Below, piece after piece: positions 18,118 to 26,649 of a stretch of DNA of 64,000 nucleotides; the stretch's first letter is position 1, and each line of letters starts with the position of its first letter. This DNA comes from Thermotogota bacterium (GTDB lineage Bacteria; Thermotogota; Thermotogae; Thermotogales; Thermotogaceae): the NCBI GenBank assembly GCA_030550515.1, contig JAUQPE010000011.1, positions 1-64,000 of the forward strand. Reading direction: 5' to 3'. A model generated the notes under the pieces. It was not told the DNA's origin. It saw only the letters and a list, made by a program, of their open reading frames with translations, and searched no databases. The position numbers and the translations under genes were made by a program.

Positions 18118-18837
18118 GTGACACCCTTCAAAGTGTTGGTTTTGGACGTCGATGGCGTCTATCGCGTTCAATCTTCACTCCTTCCTCATGTTGATTTCTT
18201 CCTCGACCTCAGAGATTTCCGTGGGATCAGATACATGTGTTCCCCGGAAAAGTTGAAGGATCTTCTGAAAATCCTCCCAAACTTTGGAAGGACCATCGCT
18301 TTCTTGGGAGGTGGTGAATGCCACCACCTGTCTCTCCTGTTTCTGAAGCGCCAAACGGTACCTTTCACCCTGGTTGTCCTGGACAGTCATTTCGATTTCA
18401 GGGAAGAAACCGACACCATCAGGTGCGATGGTTGGCTAACCCACGTCCTCTCGTTGAAAAAGGTCAAAAAAGTGATAGTTATTGGGTGTAGAGAATACGT
18501 GGGGAAGCGTCCTCGCTTCTTCTTCGTGAACCCATCTTTCGAAGCATTTCGAAAGCTCGTAAAGGGAGAATGGATCTACGTCAGCGTGGACAAGGACATT
18601 CTCAAGGATAACCCAACAAAGTGGGAAGGAGGAAGCTGGAGCTTCGAAGAAATCGTTAACGTGCTGAAAAGCCTTCCAAAAAGAAGAACACTGGGTGTCG
18701 ACGTTTGTGGAGAGCCGGTTCCTTACGACCTCATCAAGTTGAAGGAGAGCGAACGACTGAACCTTGCAATATTGGAAATCTTCCTTTCACCCCCTCACCT
18801 TTCAAGTCGAGCCCTTCAAGTGATCACCTCACGTTAA
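18118..18837 (+). CDS. small divergent arginase/agmatinase-fold protein
   Basis: About 239 aa, against roughly 300 for typical ureohydrolases. The binuclear-metal ligands of the arginase fold appear intact: His in GGGECHHLSL, Asp-His-Asp in VVLDSHFDF (family DAHxD), Asp-x-Asp in VSVDKDIL, and a Glu in LGVDVCGEP. The segments between are unlike arginase, agmatinase or formiminoglutamase, so substrate is unknown. The start is uncertain: GTG at 18118 follows AGAGGGGTG; GTG at 18109 or at 18094 (overlapping the upstream stop) are alternatives. It is last in the icd-pspC operon and its 3' end overlaps mgtE by 9 bases tail to tail. Confidence 0.7.
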   Translation: MTPFKVLVLDVDGVYRVQSSLLPHVDFFLDLRDFRGIRYMCSPEKLKDLLKILPNFGRTIAFLGGGECHHLSLLFLKRQTVPFTLVVLDSHFDFREETDTIRCDGWLTHVLSLKKVKKVIVIGCREYVGKRPRFFFVNPSFEAFRKLVKGEWIYVSVDKDILKDNPTKWEGGSWSFEEIVNVLKSLPKRRTLGVDVCGEPVPYDLIKLKESERLNLAILEIFLSPPHLSSRALQVITSR

Positions 18838-20169
18838 GAAGCTGTGCACAACCCAGAAATACACCATAATCCCGGATACGTCCACTATCGTCGTCAAGAG
18901 GGGTCCCGCCATGAATGCTGGGTCTACTCTGAAGACGGACGCCAAGAACGGAAGTATTGCACCCATCAGATTCGAGTAGATGACGACCAAAAACAAGGCC
19001 GTCGCAACCGCGAAGTTTAAGGTGACGTTGGTGGACACGAGAAACGCCCTGATGTAAAGTACCGCTGCGAGTGCTAAACCAAGAACACTCCCGATCAGGA
19101 ATTCCCTGATCAAAACTTTCCACCAATCTTTCCTCTTTATCTCGTTCAAAGCCATTCCTCTGATGACGAGGGCGGCAATCTGAGAACCGGTGTTACCGCC
19201 GGAATCTATCATCGCCGGAATGAAAGCTGCGACCAAGGGTATGGCTGCCAGGAAGTGTTCGTATTTCGCAATGATGTTCCCGCTCAGGCTCCCTGCCAAG
19301 AGAAGCGCTATGAGCCAGGGAAGTCTATTCAGGAGAAACCTCCAAAATGGCGTGTGGAAGTAAGAAGTGTAGACCGCGCTCATGGATGCCATCTTCTGTA
19401 TGTCTTCCGTCGCTTCCTCTTCGATGACGTCCACTATGTCGTCTATGGTGATGACACCGATCAACCTTTCTTCGCTGTCGACCACTGGCAACATGAGCAG
19501 GTCGTATCTTTTCATCAATTCTGCCGCTACTTCTTGATCGTCCGTGGCGTGAACGAAAACCGGCTCTCTCTTCATGATCTCCGAGACCTTTTGGTGAGGT
19601 TCCGCTGTGATGAGATCCTTTAGCTCAACGATGCCCACCAATTTCCTGCTGCGGCTTATCACCATGAGCGAGTAGATGTTCTTCTTCCCTTTGCCTTCCT
19701 TCCTCACGATCTCTAAGGCTTTTTCTACTGTCAGATCCTCGTAGAGCTCCACGTAATCGGTTGTTACAAGCCTTCCGGCGGAGTTTTTCGGGTAATTCAG
19801 TATGCTCAAAACTTGCTCTCTTTCCTGGGGTGTGAGGAACGAGAGGAGACGTTTCACCACGTTGGCGGGCATCTCTTCCAAGAGTTCCACTTTGTCGTCC
19901 GGATCCATCGAAGAGAAGATATCCCTGAGTCTTTCCTCACGAAAGAGGTTGATCAACTCTATCTGATCGTCCGGTTCCAACTCGCTGAAGACCTCGGCAG
20001 CCTTGTCCTTCGGGAGGAGTCTGAAGACTACGACTTTGAGGTCCGAGGGGAGTTTCTCTATCATGTCCTTCACGTCGGCGGGTTCCTGCTGTTCGAGTAT
20101 CCTCTTTAAAGTCTTGAAATCGCCCTTTTCGATCAGTTGCTGGATGTCGATCTCCACCCTGATCTTCAT
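18829..20169 (-). CDS. mgtE: magnesium transporter/channel MgtE
   Basis: Magnesium channel of 446 aa. Residues 1-130 form the superhelical N domain (LPSDLKVVVFRLLPKDKAAEVF, LEEMPANVVKRLLSFL), 135-255 are two CBS domains (YSLMVISRSRKLVGIVELKDL, LPVVDSEERLIGVITIDDI) and five membrane helices follow. The pore signatures are visible: PAMIDSGGNTGSQ, and DPAFMAGPLLTTIVDVSG with the Asp that lines the ion path in MgtE structures. In this family the cytosolic domains close the gate at high magnesium. The 209-base gap to the divergent gene shows no M-box riboswitch but does hold a nested palindrome. Confidence 0.96.
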   Translation of the reverse strand: MKIRVEIDIQQLIEKGDFKTLKRILEQQEPADVKDMIEKLPSDLKVVVFRLLPKDKAAEVFSELEPDDQIELINLFREERLRDIFSSMDPDDKVELLEEMPANVVKRLLSFLTPQEREQVLSILNYPKNSAGRLVTTDYVELYEDLTVEKALEIVRKEGKGKKNIYSLMVISRSRKLVGIVELKDLITAEPHQKVSEIMKREPVFVHATDDQEVAAELMKRYDLLMLPVVDSEERLIGVITIDDIVDVIEEEATEDIQKMASMSAVYTSYFHTPFWRFLLNRLPWLIALLLAGSLSGNIIAKYEHFLAAIPLVAAFIPAMIDSGGNTGSQIAALVIRGMALNEIKRKDWWKVLIREFLIGSVLGLALAAVLYIRAFLVSTNVTLNFAVATALFLVVIYSNLMGAILPFLASVFRVDPAFMAGPLLTTIVDVSGIMVYFWVVHSFLT

Positions 20170-20272
20170 TCTCTTTACCTCCTTATTCTGATTTTTTAAG
20201 GAGGAAGATTGTTACTTTCCACTTCTTTTCACCTCCTGATCGAAGGAATTCGCGCAAAAAGATTCTAACATC

Positions 20273-20315
20273 AAAGAAGTTAATCCATCGAGAAAAAGTC
20301 TCGTAAAACTTCTTT
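20273..20315. repeat. nested inverted repeat in the mgtE/hydrolase divergent spacer
   Basis: Outer arms AAAGAAGTT (20273-20281) and AACTTCTTT (20307-20315) are a perfect 9-bp inverted repeat; inner arms CGAGA (20289-20293) and TCTCG (20299-20303) add a second stem. As RNA it would be a two-tier hairpin in the mgtE leader; as DNA it could be an operator for one or both divergent genes. It ends five bases before the -35 of the plus-strand promoter. Confidence 0.55.
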
Positions 20316-20319
20316 GCTG

Positions 20320-20349
20320 TTGAGTGTCTGTTTTTTGAACGTGTATAAT
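20320..20349 (+). promoter_or_regulatory. promoter for the UPF0173 hydrolase gene
   Basis: TTGAGT (20320-20325), 18-base spacer, TATAAT (20344-20349). The start codon at 20379 is about 24 bases downstream of the expected transcription start. Confidence 0.65.
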
Positions 20350-20378
20350 TATCTTGCATGGGGGAAGGAGGTGATAAA

Positions 20379-21059
20379 TTGAGAGTGAGATTTCTTGGAC
20401 ACGCAACTGTCTTGATAGAGGCGAGGGAAAACGTCCTCATCGATCCGTTCATAAGAGGTAACCCTGTCTGTCCGATGCGTTTAGAAGACCTTCCCAAGAT
20501 CGATTACATCCTGGTCACCCACGGGCATGGCGATCACTTGGGGGACACGGTGGAGGTGGCGAAGAAGTTCGACTCAACCGTAGTCTGTAACTACGAAATC
20601 TCGGTTTACCTCAAAAAGCAGGGCGTCAAAACACACCCCATGCACGTTGGCGGTAGCTACACCTTCAGCTTTGGGAAGCTGAAGATGACACCGGCGCTCC
20701 ACGGTTCGAGCATACTCGAAGGGGACAACCTGCTTTACGCCGGGAATCCCTGTGGTTTTCTTCTGACGATGGAAAACAAAAAGCTCTATCACGCTGGCGA
20801 CACGGGTCTCACGAAGGACATGGAATTACTCGGGGACGAAGGAGTTGATATCGCCTTTTTGCCGATAGGAGGGAATTTCGTCATGGACGTCGAAGACGCT
20901 CTGAAAGCCGTAGATTTCATAAAACCAGGTTTGGTAGTCCCCATGCACTACGGGACGTGGGAGCTCATATTTGCCGACGTGGAATACTTCAAGAAGGAAG
21001 TGGAGAGGAGAGGTGTGAAGTGCGTGATACTGAAACCGGGAGAAACTCTTGAAGTCTAG
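20379..21059 (+). CDS. metallo-beta-lactamase-fold hydrolase, UPF0173 family
   Basis: Protein of 226 aa with the metal-binding motifs of the fold: [11 protein letters not shown] (HxHxDH type), then His in PALHGSS, Asp in [12 protein letters not shown] and His in VPMHYGTW. It begins [14 protein letters not shown], as UPF0173 members do. Substrate is unknown for the family. Start is TTG at 20379 behind AAGGAGGTGAT; the ATG at 20358 precedes that site and is rejected. The diguanylate cyclase gene begins 14 bases after the stop and is probably cotranscribed. Confidence 0.92.
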   Translation: MRVRFLGHATVLIEARENVLIDPFIRGNPVCPMRLEDLPKIDYILVTHGHGDHLGDTVEVAKKFDSTVVCNYEISVYLKKQGVKTHPMHVGGSYTFSFGKLKMTPALHGSSILEGDNLLYAGNPCGFLLTMENKKLYHAGDTGLTKDMELLGDEGVDIAFLPIGGNFVMDVEDALKAVDFIKPGLVVPMHYGTWELIFADVEYFKKEVERRGVKCVILKPGETLEV

Positions 21060-21073
21060 AGGTGAAGAATCGA

Positions 21074-22537
21074 ATGACAGCCTTTTTGATCTTGGTTTTG
21101 TCGCTCTTCACCTTTTTTTTGATCTCTCGTTTTCGAAGCCTGAAAAGAACATACAAGGAATACCAGGAAAAACAAGATTTGATCCTGGAAAAACTCGCCA
21201 AGTTGGATCCAAGGGTTCCAGAGAAAGAGTTCTTCCAAGAGCTCCTCGACACCGCTTTGGCTCTAATCCCGGAAGCGGACAAAGGTAGCATCTCGCGGAT
21301 TACGGAGAACGGGAAATGGGTGTTCGCCGCGGTGAGAGGATACTCGTCCGACCTGTTCAGGGTGGAGTTCCCACAAGAGTACATGTTTCGAGCCGGAAGA
21401 GAACCTGTGGAGGTGGATTTCAAATCCTTCAACTACAGGATCATGCCGCCGGAGACGCAGGACTTCTTCGACTCGATCCTGATCAACTACAAAAAGAGCC
21501 TGGTCATGGGTCTCTTTTCAGGGGAACGGTACCTAGGGAACATCTCCTTGGATAGCCCCCGCGATAGGTTCTCTGAGACTTCCAAAAAAATCATGAAGGC
21601 GATAGGAGCGATCGCAAGTTTTTACCTCCATATGAAGGAGATAATAGGTGAAGAGAGGATGAACAGGAGAATTCTCTCCACGATTTTAACCCTCCTTCTG
21701 TTGCTCAGGAAGAACATCCCACCGGACCAGTTTCTCACGGAGTCGCTCGAAAAGCTTCTCGAAGTCGGCACGAACACGAAAGGTGGGGCGATCCTGGTGA
21801 AAGAAGGGGAAGACCTCAAAACGTTGGTGTCTATAAACGTGAAGGAAATCCCAAAGTTCGTGGTTTTCGACGAGGAGGAGATAAGGGTGTTCGAGAGGGA
21901 AGGGGAGAGTTGGTTGGTGTCCAAAATTCCTTTGTTCGAGAGGGAAGGAAGCGTCTACATACTGCTCAACCTGGAGGGCAAACCTTCCGATTTCCTTTAC
22001 GGTGTCATGCAGACCTTCATCGCGCTTTCCTCTCTCTACATGAGAGAGTACGCCCTTCACAAGAAGTACGAGGAGCTCGCGTTCAGGGATCCTCTGACTG
22101 GAGCGTACACCAGGCACTACTTCAACGAGTGGATCCTGAACCATCTCGCTTACTTGAGAAGGAGTGGAAAGAAATCCACACTGGTGATCTTCGATGTGGA
22201 CAACCTCAAACAGATAAACGACACCTACGGCCACCTGGTGGGGGATGAGGTTCTCAAGGACTTCGTTTCCACTTTGAAAAAGACGGTGCGCGAAACCGAT
22301 TTGATCTTCAGGTACGGTGGGGACGAGTTCTTGCTCGTTTTGATCGATGCCCAGAAGAAAAACGCCGAACAGGTGCTGCAGAGGTTCCAGGAGAACTTGG
22401 AGAGGTTACCTTATCCCTTCAAAGTCACTTTTTCGGCTGGTTTTGAAGAAATCGATGGATTTGAACCTATAGAGATAATTCTCTCCAAGTCCGACGAGAA
22501 GTTGTACATGGACAAATTGAAGAAGAGAGGGATGTGA
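21074..22537 (+). CDS. membrane-anchored diguanylate cyclase (GAF-like + GGDEF)
   Basis: Protein of 487 aa. One N-terminal membrane helix (AFLILVLSLFTFFLIS), a short coiled coil, two GAF-like regions (about 45-190 and 200-325), then a GGDEF domain from about 330 (RDPLTGAYTRHYF...YGGDEFLLV). The catalytic GGDEF is intact, and RETD lies exactly five residues before it, matching the RxxD inhibitory site for cyclic di-GMP. It therefore should make c-di-GMP with product inhibition. The ATG at 21074 follows TAGAGGTGA; GTG at 21062 is an alternative start inside that site. hemW follows 7 bases later. The signal sensed is unknown. Confidence 0.9.
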   Translation: MTAFLILVLSLFTFFLISRFRSLKRTYKEYQEKQDLILEKLAKLDPRVPEKEFFQELLDTALALIPEADKGSISRITENGKWVFAAVRGYSSDLFRVEFPQEYMFRAGREPVEVDFKSFNYRIMPPETQDFFDSILINYKKSLVMGLFSGERYLGNISLDSPRDRFSETSKKIMKAIGAIASFYLHMKEIIGEERMNRRILSTILTLLLLLRKNIPPDQFLTESLEKLLEVGTNTKGGAILVKEGEDLKTLVSINVKEIPKFVVFDEEEIRVFEREGESWLVSKIPLFEREGSVYILLNLEGKPSDFLYGVMQTFIALSSLYMREYALHKKYEELAFRDPLTGAYTRHYFNEWILNHLAYLRRSGKKSTLVIFDVDNLKQINDTYGHLVGDEVLKDFVSTLKKTVRETDLIFRYGGDEFLLVLIDAQKKNAEQVLQRFQENLERLPYPFKVTFSAGFEEIDGFEPIEIILSKSDEKLYMDKLKKRGM

Positions 22538-22544
22538 GAGATTT

Positions 22545-23672
22545 TTGAGGGACATATCCGTGTACGTCCACGTCCCCTTTTGCGTCTCCAAGTGTCTCTA
22601 CTGCGATTTTTACTCGGTGGTTTCGGGAGATTTCGAGACGTACTTCTCGTATCTGGAGAGAGAGTTGGAGTTGTACCACGATGTCTTGGCCGATTCGAAA
22701 GTGGTCACCCTCTACTTTGGAGGGGGAACGCCCTCGCTCGTTCCCACCCTCTTTTTGGAGAAGGTTGTGAGGAAGTTGCAAACGCTGGCGGTTGGGTTTG
22801 ATCCGATAGAGATCACAATCGAACTCAATCCAGAAACGGTGACACGTGAGAAACTGAGAGAATACAAACTTTTAGGTGTGAACAGGGTAAGTCTCGGCGT
22901 TCAGGCCGTGGACGACGAGGTGTTGAAAGGAGTGGGGCGCATCTACGATCGAAGGACGTTGGAAAAAAGCGCTGCTTGTGCTTTGGAGTTGTTCGAGAAC
23001 GTGAACTTCGATTTCATCCTGGGACTTCCCAACGAAACGGACGAGACGGTTGAGAAAGATACGCTGTTTTTGGATAGGTATCCCCCGAAACATGTGTCGC
23101 TCTACCTTCTCGAAGTGGACGAAAAGGCTCCGCTCTTCAAGCGTCTAGAGAGCGGGAATCTGAGTCTTCCCAGCGCAGAGGAAGTGGAAGAGAGACACAG
23201 CAGATTTGTGATTTTTTTGAGGGAGAAGGGATACGTGAGGTACGAAATCTCGAATTTCGCCGTGGAAGGTTGGGAATCTCTACACAACCTCAGGTACTGG
23301 AGGAACGAGGACTACTTGGGGTTTGGTCCCTCAGCCGGCGGGCACGTGGGACGGGTAAGGTACGTGAACGTCTCGGACTTGAAGACTTATTATGCCCTCC
23401 TGGATGCCGGAAGAAAGCCGTACGAACACTTTCACGAGAACGCGGAGAGGGAAGAGGAGCTGGAAACTGTTTTCATGGGGTTGAGGACTAAAGAGGGGGT
23501 CCCTCTCGAAAAGTTGAAGTCCATCGGCGGGATTGTGGAGAAAATTCTTCAGGAGTTTCAGTGTTGCTTGAAGGTGAAAAATGGTAAAATTTTTTTGAAC
23601 GAAAGGGGTATGGACTTGTCCAGGTTCATCTTCGAAAGGCTGGTAGAACTGCTCGAGGAGGATGAGAGATGA
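22545..23672 (+). CDS. hemW: radical SAM protein HemW (coproporphyrinogen oxidase-like)
   Basis: 375 aa. The radical SAM cluster motif CVSKCLYC (Cys13, 17 and 20) directly follows the YVHVPF opening typical of HemN/HemW. LYFGGGTPSLVP and the ELNPETVT...GVNRVSLGVQ series are also typical. It lacks the extra N-terminal residues of true HemN, so HemW is preferred; HemW proteins are linked to heme trafficking, and heme biosynthesis genes are not seen here. Start TTG at 22545 has only a weak ribosome site (GAGAG), possibly relying on coupling to the cyclase gene upstream. It overlaps the next gene by 4 bases. Confidence 0.9.
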   Translation: MRDISVYVHVPFCVSKCLYCDFYSVVSGDFETYFSYLERELELYHDVLADSKVVTLYFGGGTPSLVPTLFLEKVVRKLQTLAVGFDPIEITIELNPETVTREKLREYKLLGVNRVSLGVQAVDDEVLKGVGRIYDRRTLEKSAACALELFENVNFDFILGLPNETDETVEKDTLFLDRYPPKHVSLYLLEVDEKAPLFKRLESGNLSLPSAEEVEERHSRFVIFLREKGYVRYEISNFAVEGWESLHNLRYWRNEDYLGFGPSAGGHVGRVRYVNVSDLKTYYALLDAGRKPYEHFHENAEREEELETVFMGLRTKEGVPLEKLKSIGGIVEKILQEFQCCLKVKNGKIFLNERGMDLSRFIFERLVELLEEDER

Positions 23673-24250
23673 CGCACATCATACACAAAGGGTTGGAGTT
23701 TTTCCTGAAGCCGAAGAAGGTGAGCTTGAACTTGAACCTGAAGATCGGCAGCGCCAAAATGTCCCCCGAAGACGTACAGAAATTGGTGGAAAAAGTTCCC
23801 GTCTTCATGATGAGTTACTACGACGACAAGGCTTTCATGGAGAGAGAGCTGGAGATATCTTCCGCCGACTTTCCAAATGGAACCATCTTCTTTTCTTACT
23901 ACGAACCCCTGCCCGCTGAGTTGAACTGGGATTTGGACAAAAAACTCATCGTGGGGCTCTCAAAGTACTACCACTTCTACGACCTCATATCCTCGATGAA
24001 CGAACTGATCGACGAGGCTGGGAGCCTTTCCTTCAGTTTGGGCATCTACGAGGAGTGGTTGAACAGGGTGCTCGTGAAGATCCCAGAAGAGGACACGGAA
24101 ACGCTGCGAGGAATGCTATCGAGGTTCTCCCTGGTTTACACCACGAAGATATTCGGCAGGATGTTCAAGGGTAACGCAGAAGAACTCAAAAGGAGAGCTC
24201 ACGAGCTTGCCTACAAGTTCTACGAGATTTCTTCAGTCGGATCAGATTAG
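23669..24250 (+). CDS. conserved-looking protein of unknown function
   Basis: Protein of 193 aa with no signal peptide or membrane helix. The N-terminus has a strand-like KKVSLNLNLKIGSAKMSPEDVQKLVEKV; the C-terminal half is helical and charged (ELIDEAGSLSFSLGIYEEWLNRVLVKI, EELKRRAHELAYKFYEI). It is aromatic-rich (SYYDDK, FSYYEP, KYYHFYDL). I recognise no family. It starts within the hemW stop (ATGA) and its last nine bases overlap the convergent GNAT gene. The clean operon position and good coding character make it real. Confidence 0.7.
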   Translation: MTHIIHKGLEFFLKPKKVSLNLNLKIGSAKMSPEDVQKLVEKVPVFMMSYYDDKAFMERELEISSADFPNGTIFFSYYEPLPAELNWDLDKKLIVGLSKYYHFYDLISSMNELIDEAGSLSFSLGIYEEWLNRVLVKIPEEDTETLRGMLSRFSLVYTTKIFGRMFKGNAEELKRRAHELAYKFYEISSVGSD

Positions 24251-25087
24251 TCTCAATTCCATCTCGTGCTGTGTGAGGATTCTCTTGAATCCCAACCCCT
24301 CTAAGACCTTGGACAGGGGATCGTCCTCAGGGACAGCTGTACACGTCACGACGTTCTTCCCGCTTTTTTCTTGAATGTAGTCGACGCATTCGCCAACGAA
24401 GAATTCGAGGTCTCCTTCCACGGTAAAGGCGTCAACGATGAAGGAGCTCTGAGGGGTTTCGCCCCAGACCAGGATCCCTTCCCCTCTCCTCCACACCCCT
24501 CTCTCCATCCTGTACCTCTTGTCGGAAAGGTAAAGGGTTAAGCTGTCCCTTTGCCAATTGGGTTTTCTTCCCCTCGACATCTTCACCTCCAAAGAGTACA
24601 TGTAGACTCTCTTCTCGTCCGTTTCGGAGAATCTCACCAATCCGGCGGCTTCCAACCTCTCTTCCAGGATGTAACTGTACAAGTCCCTGACCTTTTTGAA
24701 ACCGTTCCTCTCGTAGAACTTCACAGCTCGCTGATCCATCGAGACGACTTCGAGTATCACGCGGTGTATTCCTTTCCACTTCAAATGTTCCAGGGCATGC
24801 CTCAGTATCGCGTCCGAAAGCCCCGTTCCCCTCTCCTCACGCACCACTCCCATCGAGTCTATCCTGCCGATGCCTTTTCTCGTACAGAGGATCACAAAAC
24901 CAACGGGTCTTTCCCCTTTGTAGAAGACAAAGGAATCCTCCAAAGAGATGGAGTTCTCTCTGATGTCCAAGCTGAAGTTGTACACATCCCAGTTGACAGG
25001 GACAGCATAGTCCTGAAAGATCTCGTTCACAAGCCTCACGAGCGTTATCAGGGAAACCTCCGATGCCTTTTTTACCTCCACGTTCAC
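24242..25087 (-). CDS. GNAT acetyltransferase, two-domain
   Basis: Protein of 281 aa. The first 150 residues are a GNAT domain: RPVGFVILCTRKGIGRIDSMGVVREERGTGLSDAIL, with the acetyl-CoA loop changed from the usual Q/RxxGxG/A to EERGTG, then VSMDQRAVKFYERNGFKKVRDLYSY. The second half (about 165-281) looks like a decayed or diverged GNAT-like domain ending DPLSKVLEGLGFKRILTQHEMELRL. Substrate unknown. Start GTG at 25087 overlaps the fliS stop, so it is the last gene of the smc transcript. Tail-to-tail overlap of 9 bases with the plus-strand gene. Confidence 0.85.
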   Translation of the reverse strand: MNVEVKKASEVSLITLVRLVNEIFQDYAVPVNWDVYNFSLDIRENSISLEDSFVFYKGERPVGFVILCTRKGIGRIDSMGVVREERGTGLSDAILRHALEHLKWKGIHRVILEVVSMDQRAVKFYERNGFKKVRDLYSYILEERLEAAGLVRFSETDEKRVYMYSLEVKMSRGRKPNWQRDSLTLYLSDKRYRMERGVWRRGEGILVWGETPQSSFIVDAFTVEGDLEFFVGECVDYIQEKSGKNVVTCTAVPEDDPLSKVLEGLGFKRILTQHEMELRLI

Positions 25088-25494
25088 CCCAAGAGGTTCA
25101 ACCCCCCTTGCTGTCCTTCCGGTTTAGGGGCTGCGGCTTTCTTCGTCGCTTCTTTCCAAGTTTCGAGTAAATCGGAAAGCATCCCTCTCACTTCCAAGAG
25201 TTTGGCCTTATCCTTCTTAAGGACTGCTTCCACAAGTTCCCTGTACATGTAAGTGTAGAGCGCTCTGAGGTTTTTCGCGATCTCTCCTCCTTTTTCCATG
25301 TCCAAAGAAAGGTTCAATTCGGTGATGATGTCCTGGGCTTTCCCCACCTTCTCGCTGAACTGAACGTAGTTTCCCTCCTCCAAAAGTTTCTCCGACTCGT
25401 TCAGGTGCTCTATCGCTTTCTCGTAGAGCAGCTGCACGATCTTTGCGGGGCTGGCAGTCTTCACCATGTTCTCCAAGTAAGGGTTTTCCTTCAT
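25084..25494 (-). CDS. fliS: flagellar export chaperone FliS
   Basis: 136 aa, the FliS size. It matches the helical bundle that caps flagellin in the cytosol: NPYLENMVKTASPAKIVQLLYEKAIEHL at the start, KAQDIITELNLSLDMEKGGEIAKNLRALYTYM in the middle. Start ATG at 25494 follows a GGGGGCGAGGA site. Its operon partners are an unknown protein upstream and the GNAT gene downstream; no flagellin or fliD gene is in the window. Confidence 0.93.
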   Translation of the reverse strand: MKENPYLENMVKTASPAKIVQLLYEKAIEHLNESEKLLEEGNYVQFSEKVGKAQDIITELNLSLDMEKGGEIAKNLRALYTYMYRELVEAVLKKDKAKLLEVRGMLSDLLETWKEATKKAAAPKPEGQQGGLNLLG

Positions 25495-25510
25495 TCCTCG
25501 CCCCCTCCTC

Positions 25511-26110
25511 TCACGAGTAAGTCTCCCTCAAAAGTTCACGGGCCTTCGTGAAGAAGTCTTCGTAGTAGCCGAAGACGGTGGGGAGCTTCTCGTCCACCAA
25601 GTCCGCTACTTTAATCAAGTCTCTCGCTTGCAGGACCTCCACGAATTCGTTCAAGATCGACACCAATTCTTCTTCCTTGACTTTCAAGCCAAGCTCCTCC
25701 GAAGTGATACCGGTTATCCTCACGGTGTTCATCCTCACGTTCTCGATCGCGTTCAAACCCTCGGCCAGATCGTGGATGGTCTTGTAACTCTCCGGCGTTC
25801 CTTTCACTATCACGTCCGCCACACTCGAGAGCAAAGCCTTCGCCTTTGATATGTAGTTCAAGACCTCTTCGATGGTTTCCATGAGGAACGCCTTCAGAGA
25901 TTCGAAGGTGATCTCCACGACCAGATCTTCTCTCAACTCTATTTCCTTCGCTTCATCGAGTCTCGACAAGGGGACTTCCACTCCGTTCACCACGATCCTC
26001 TTCACGACTTGGTTCTGACGTTCTTTCCTGAGGTCGTTCAAGAGGTCTCCCAGAGTTTTGAACCTGCCTGAGTCTATCTTTCTCTCCTCACCGTTCACGA
26101 CCAGAGTCAT
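25511..26110 (-). CDS. unknown protein next to fliS, beta-grasp-like N-terminus and helical C-terminus
   Basis: Protein of 199 aa. Residues 1-70 look like a ThiS/MoaD-type beta-grasp (TLVVNGEERKI, a helix with LGDLLNDLRKER, then IVVNGVEVPLSRLDEAKEIEL). Residues 75-199 are all helical (FLMETIEEVLNYISKAKALLSSVADVI, LVSILNEFVEVLQARDLIKVADLVDEKLPT). It lies between the Nudix gene (4-base overlap) and fliS (16-base gap), so a flagellar or chaperone-partner role is suggested by position only. Start ATG at 26110 follows AAAGGAGTGAT. The open frame extends another 94 codons upstream inside the Nudix gene; that part is a shadow. Confidence 0.75.
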   Translation of the reverse strand: MTLVVNGEERKIDSGRFKTLGDLLNDLRKERQNQVVKRIVVNGVEVPLSRLDEAKEIELREDLVVEITFESLKAFLMETIEEVLNYISKAKALLSSVADVIVKGTPESYKTIHDLAEGLNAIENVRMNTVRITGITSEELGLKVKEEELVSILNEFVEVLQARDLIKVADLVDEKLPTVFGYYEDFFTKARELLRETYS

Positions 26111-26646
26111 CCTATCACTCCTTTCAAGAGAAAGTACCTGGCTAAGGCGCAGATCGTCTTCGCGTCCTCTATGGCACCTTCCCTCAACATTTTCAACGCC
26201 TCTCCTTCCGGTATCCTCTTCACCAGCACGAACTCGTCGAAATCTGTGCTCTGCTCGTCTTTCAACAAGTCGAGGGCGAGGAATAAGTGAATCACCTCTG
26301 TGGAGAAGCCAGGGGTCGTGTAAACCTTTCCCAGGGATACGAGACGTCCCGCCACGTATCCCGTTTCCTCTTTCAACTCTCTCTTTGCACACTCTTCGGG
26401 AGATTCTCCTGGATCGAGTTTTCCAGCTGGGAGTTCGAGAAGCACTCTTTCTATCGGATACCTGTACTGTTCCACGAAAACGATCTCTCCATCGATCAAT
26501 GGAAGGATCAAAACGGCTCCAGGGTGATCGACCACCTCTCTGGTCGATTCCATCCCGCTCGGTAACTTCACCCTGTCCACGCGAACCTTTAAGAGCTTCC
26601 CTTCGAACACTCTTTCGCTTGTCAATCTTTCTTCTCTAAGATCCAA
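26107..26646 (-). CDS. Nudix hydrolase, ADP-ribose pyrophosphatase type
   Basis: 179 aa. The full Nudix box is present: GKLDPGESPEECAKRELKEETGY, matching Gx5Ex7REUxEExGU, with the upstream VLLELPAG and downstream KVYTTPGFSTEVIHLFLA segments that mark the ADP-ribose pyrophosphatase group. It would hydrolyse ADP-ribose to AMP and ribose 5-phosphate. It lies three bases after smc on the same strand and overlaps the next gene (ATGA). Confidence 0.9.
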   Translation of the reverse strand: MDLREERLTSERVFEGKLLKVRVDRVKLPSGMESTREVVDHPGAVLILPLIDGEIVFVEQYRYPIERVLLELPAGKLDPGESPEECAKRELKEETGYVAGRLVSLGKVYTTPGFSTEVIHLFLALDLLKDEQSTDFDEFVLVKRIPEGEALKMLREGAIEDAKTICALARYFLLKGVIG

Positions 26647-26649
26647 GTT

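Noticed and set aside
20170-20378. M-box magnesium riboswitch upstream of mgtE
   Set aside because: None of the conserved M-box core sequence was found on the minus strand, and the spacer is short; only the nested palindrome is present.
24242-25087. Classification of the GNAT protein as a single-domain RimI
   Set aside because: It is 281 aa with a second GNAT-like half, and the acetyl-CoA loop differs from the RimI consensus.
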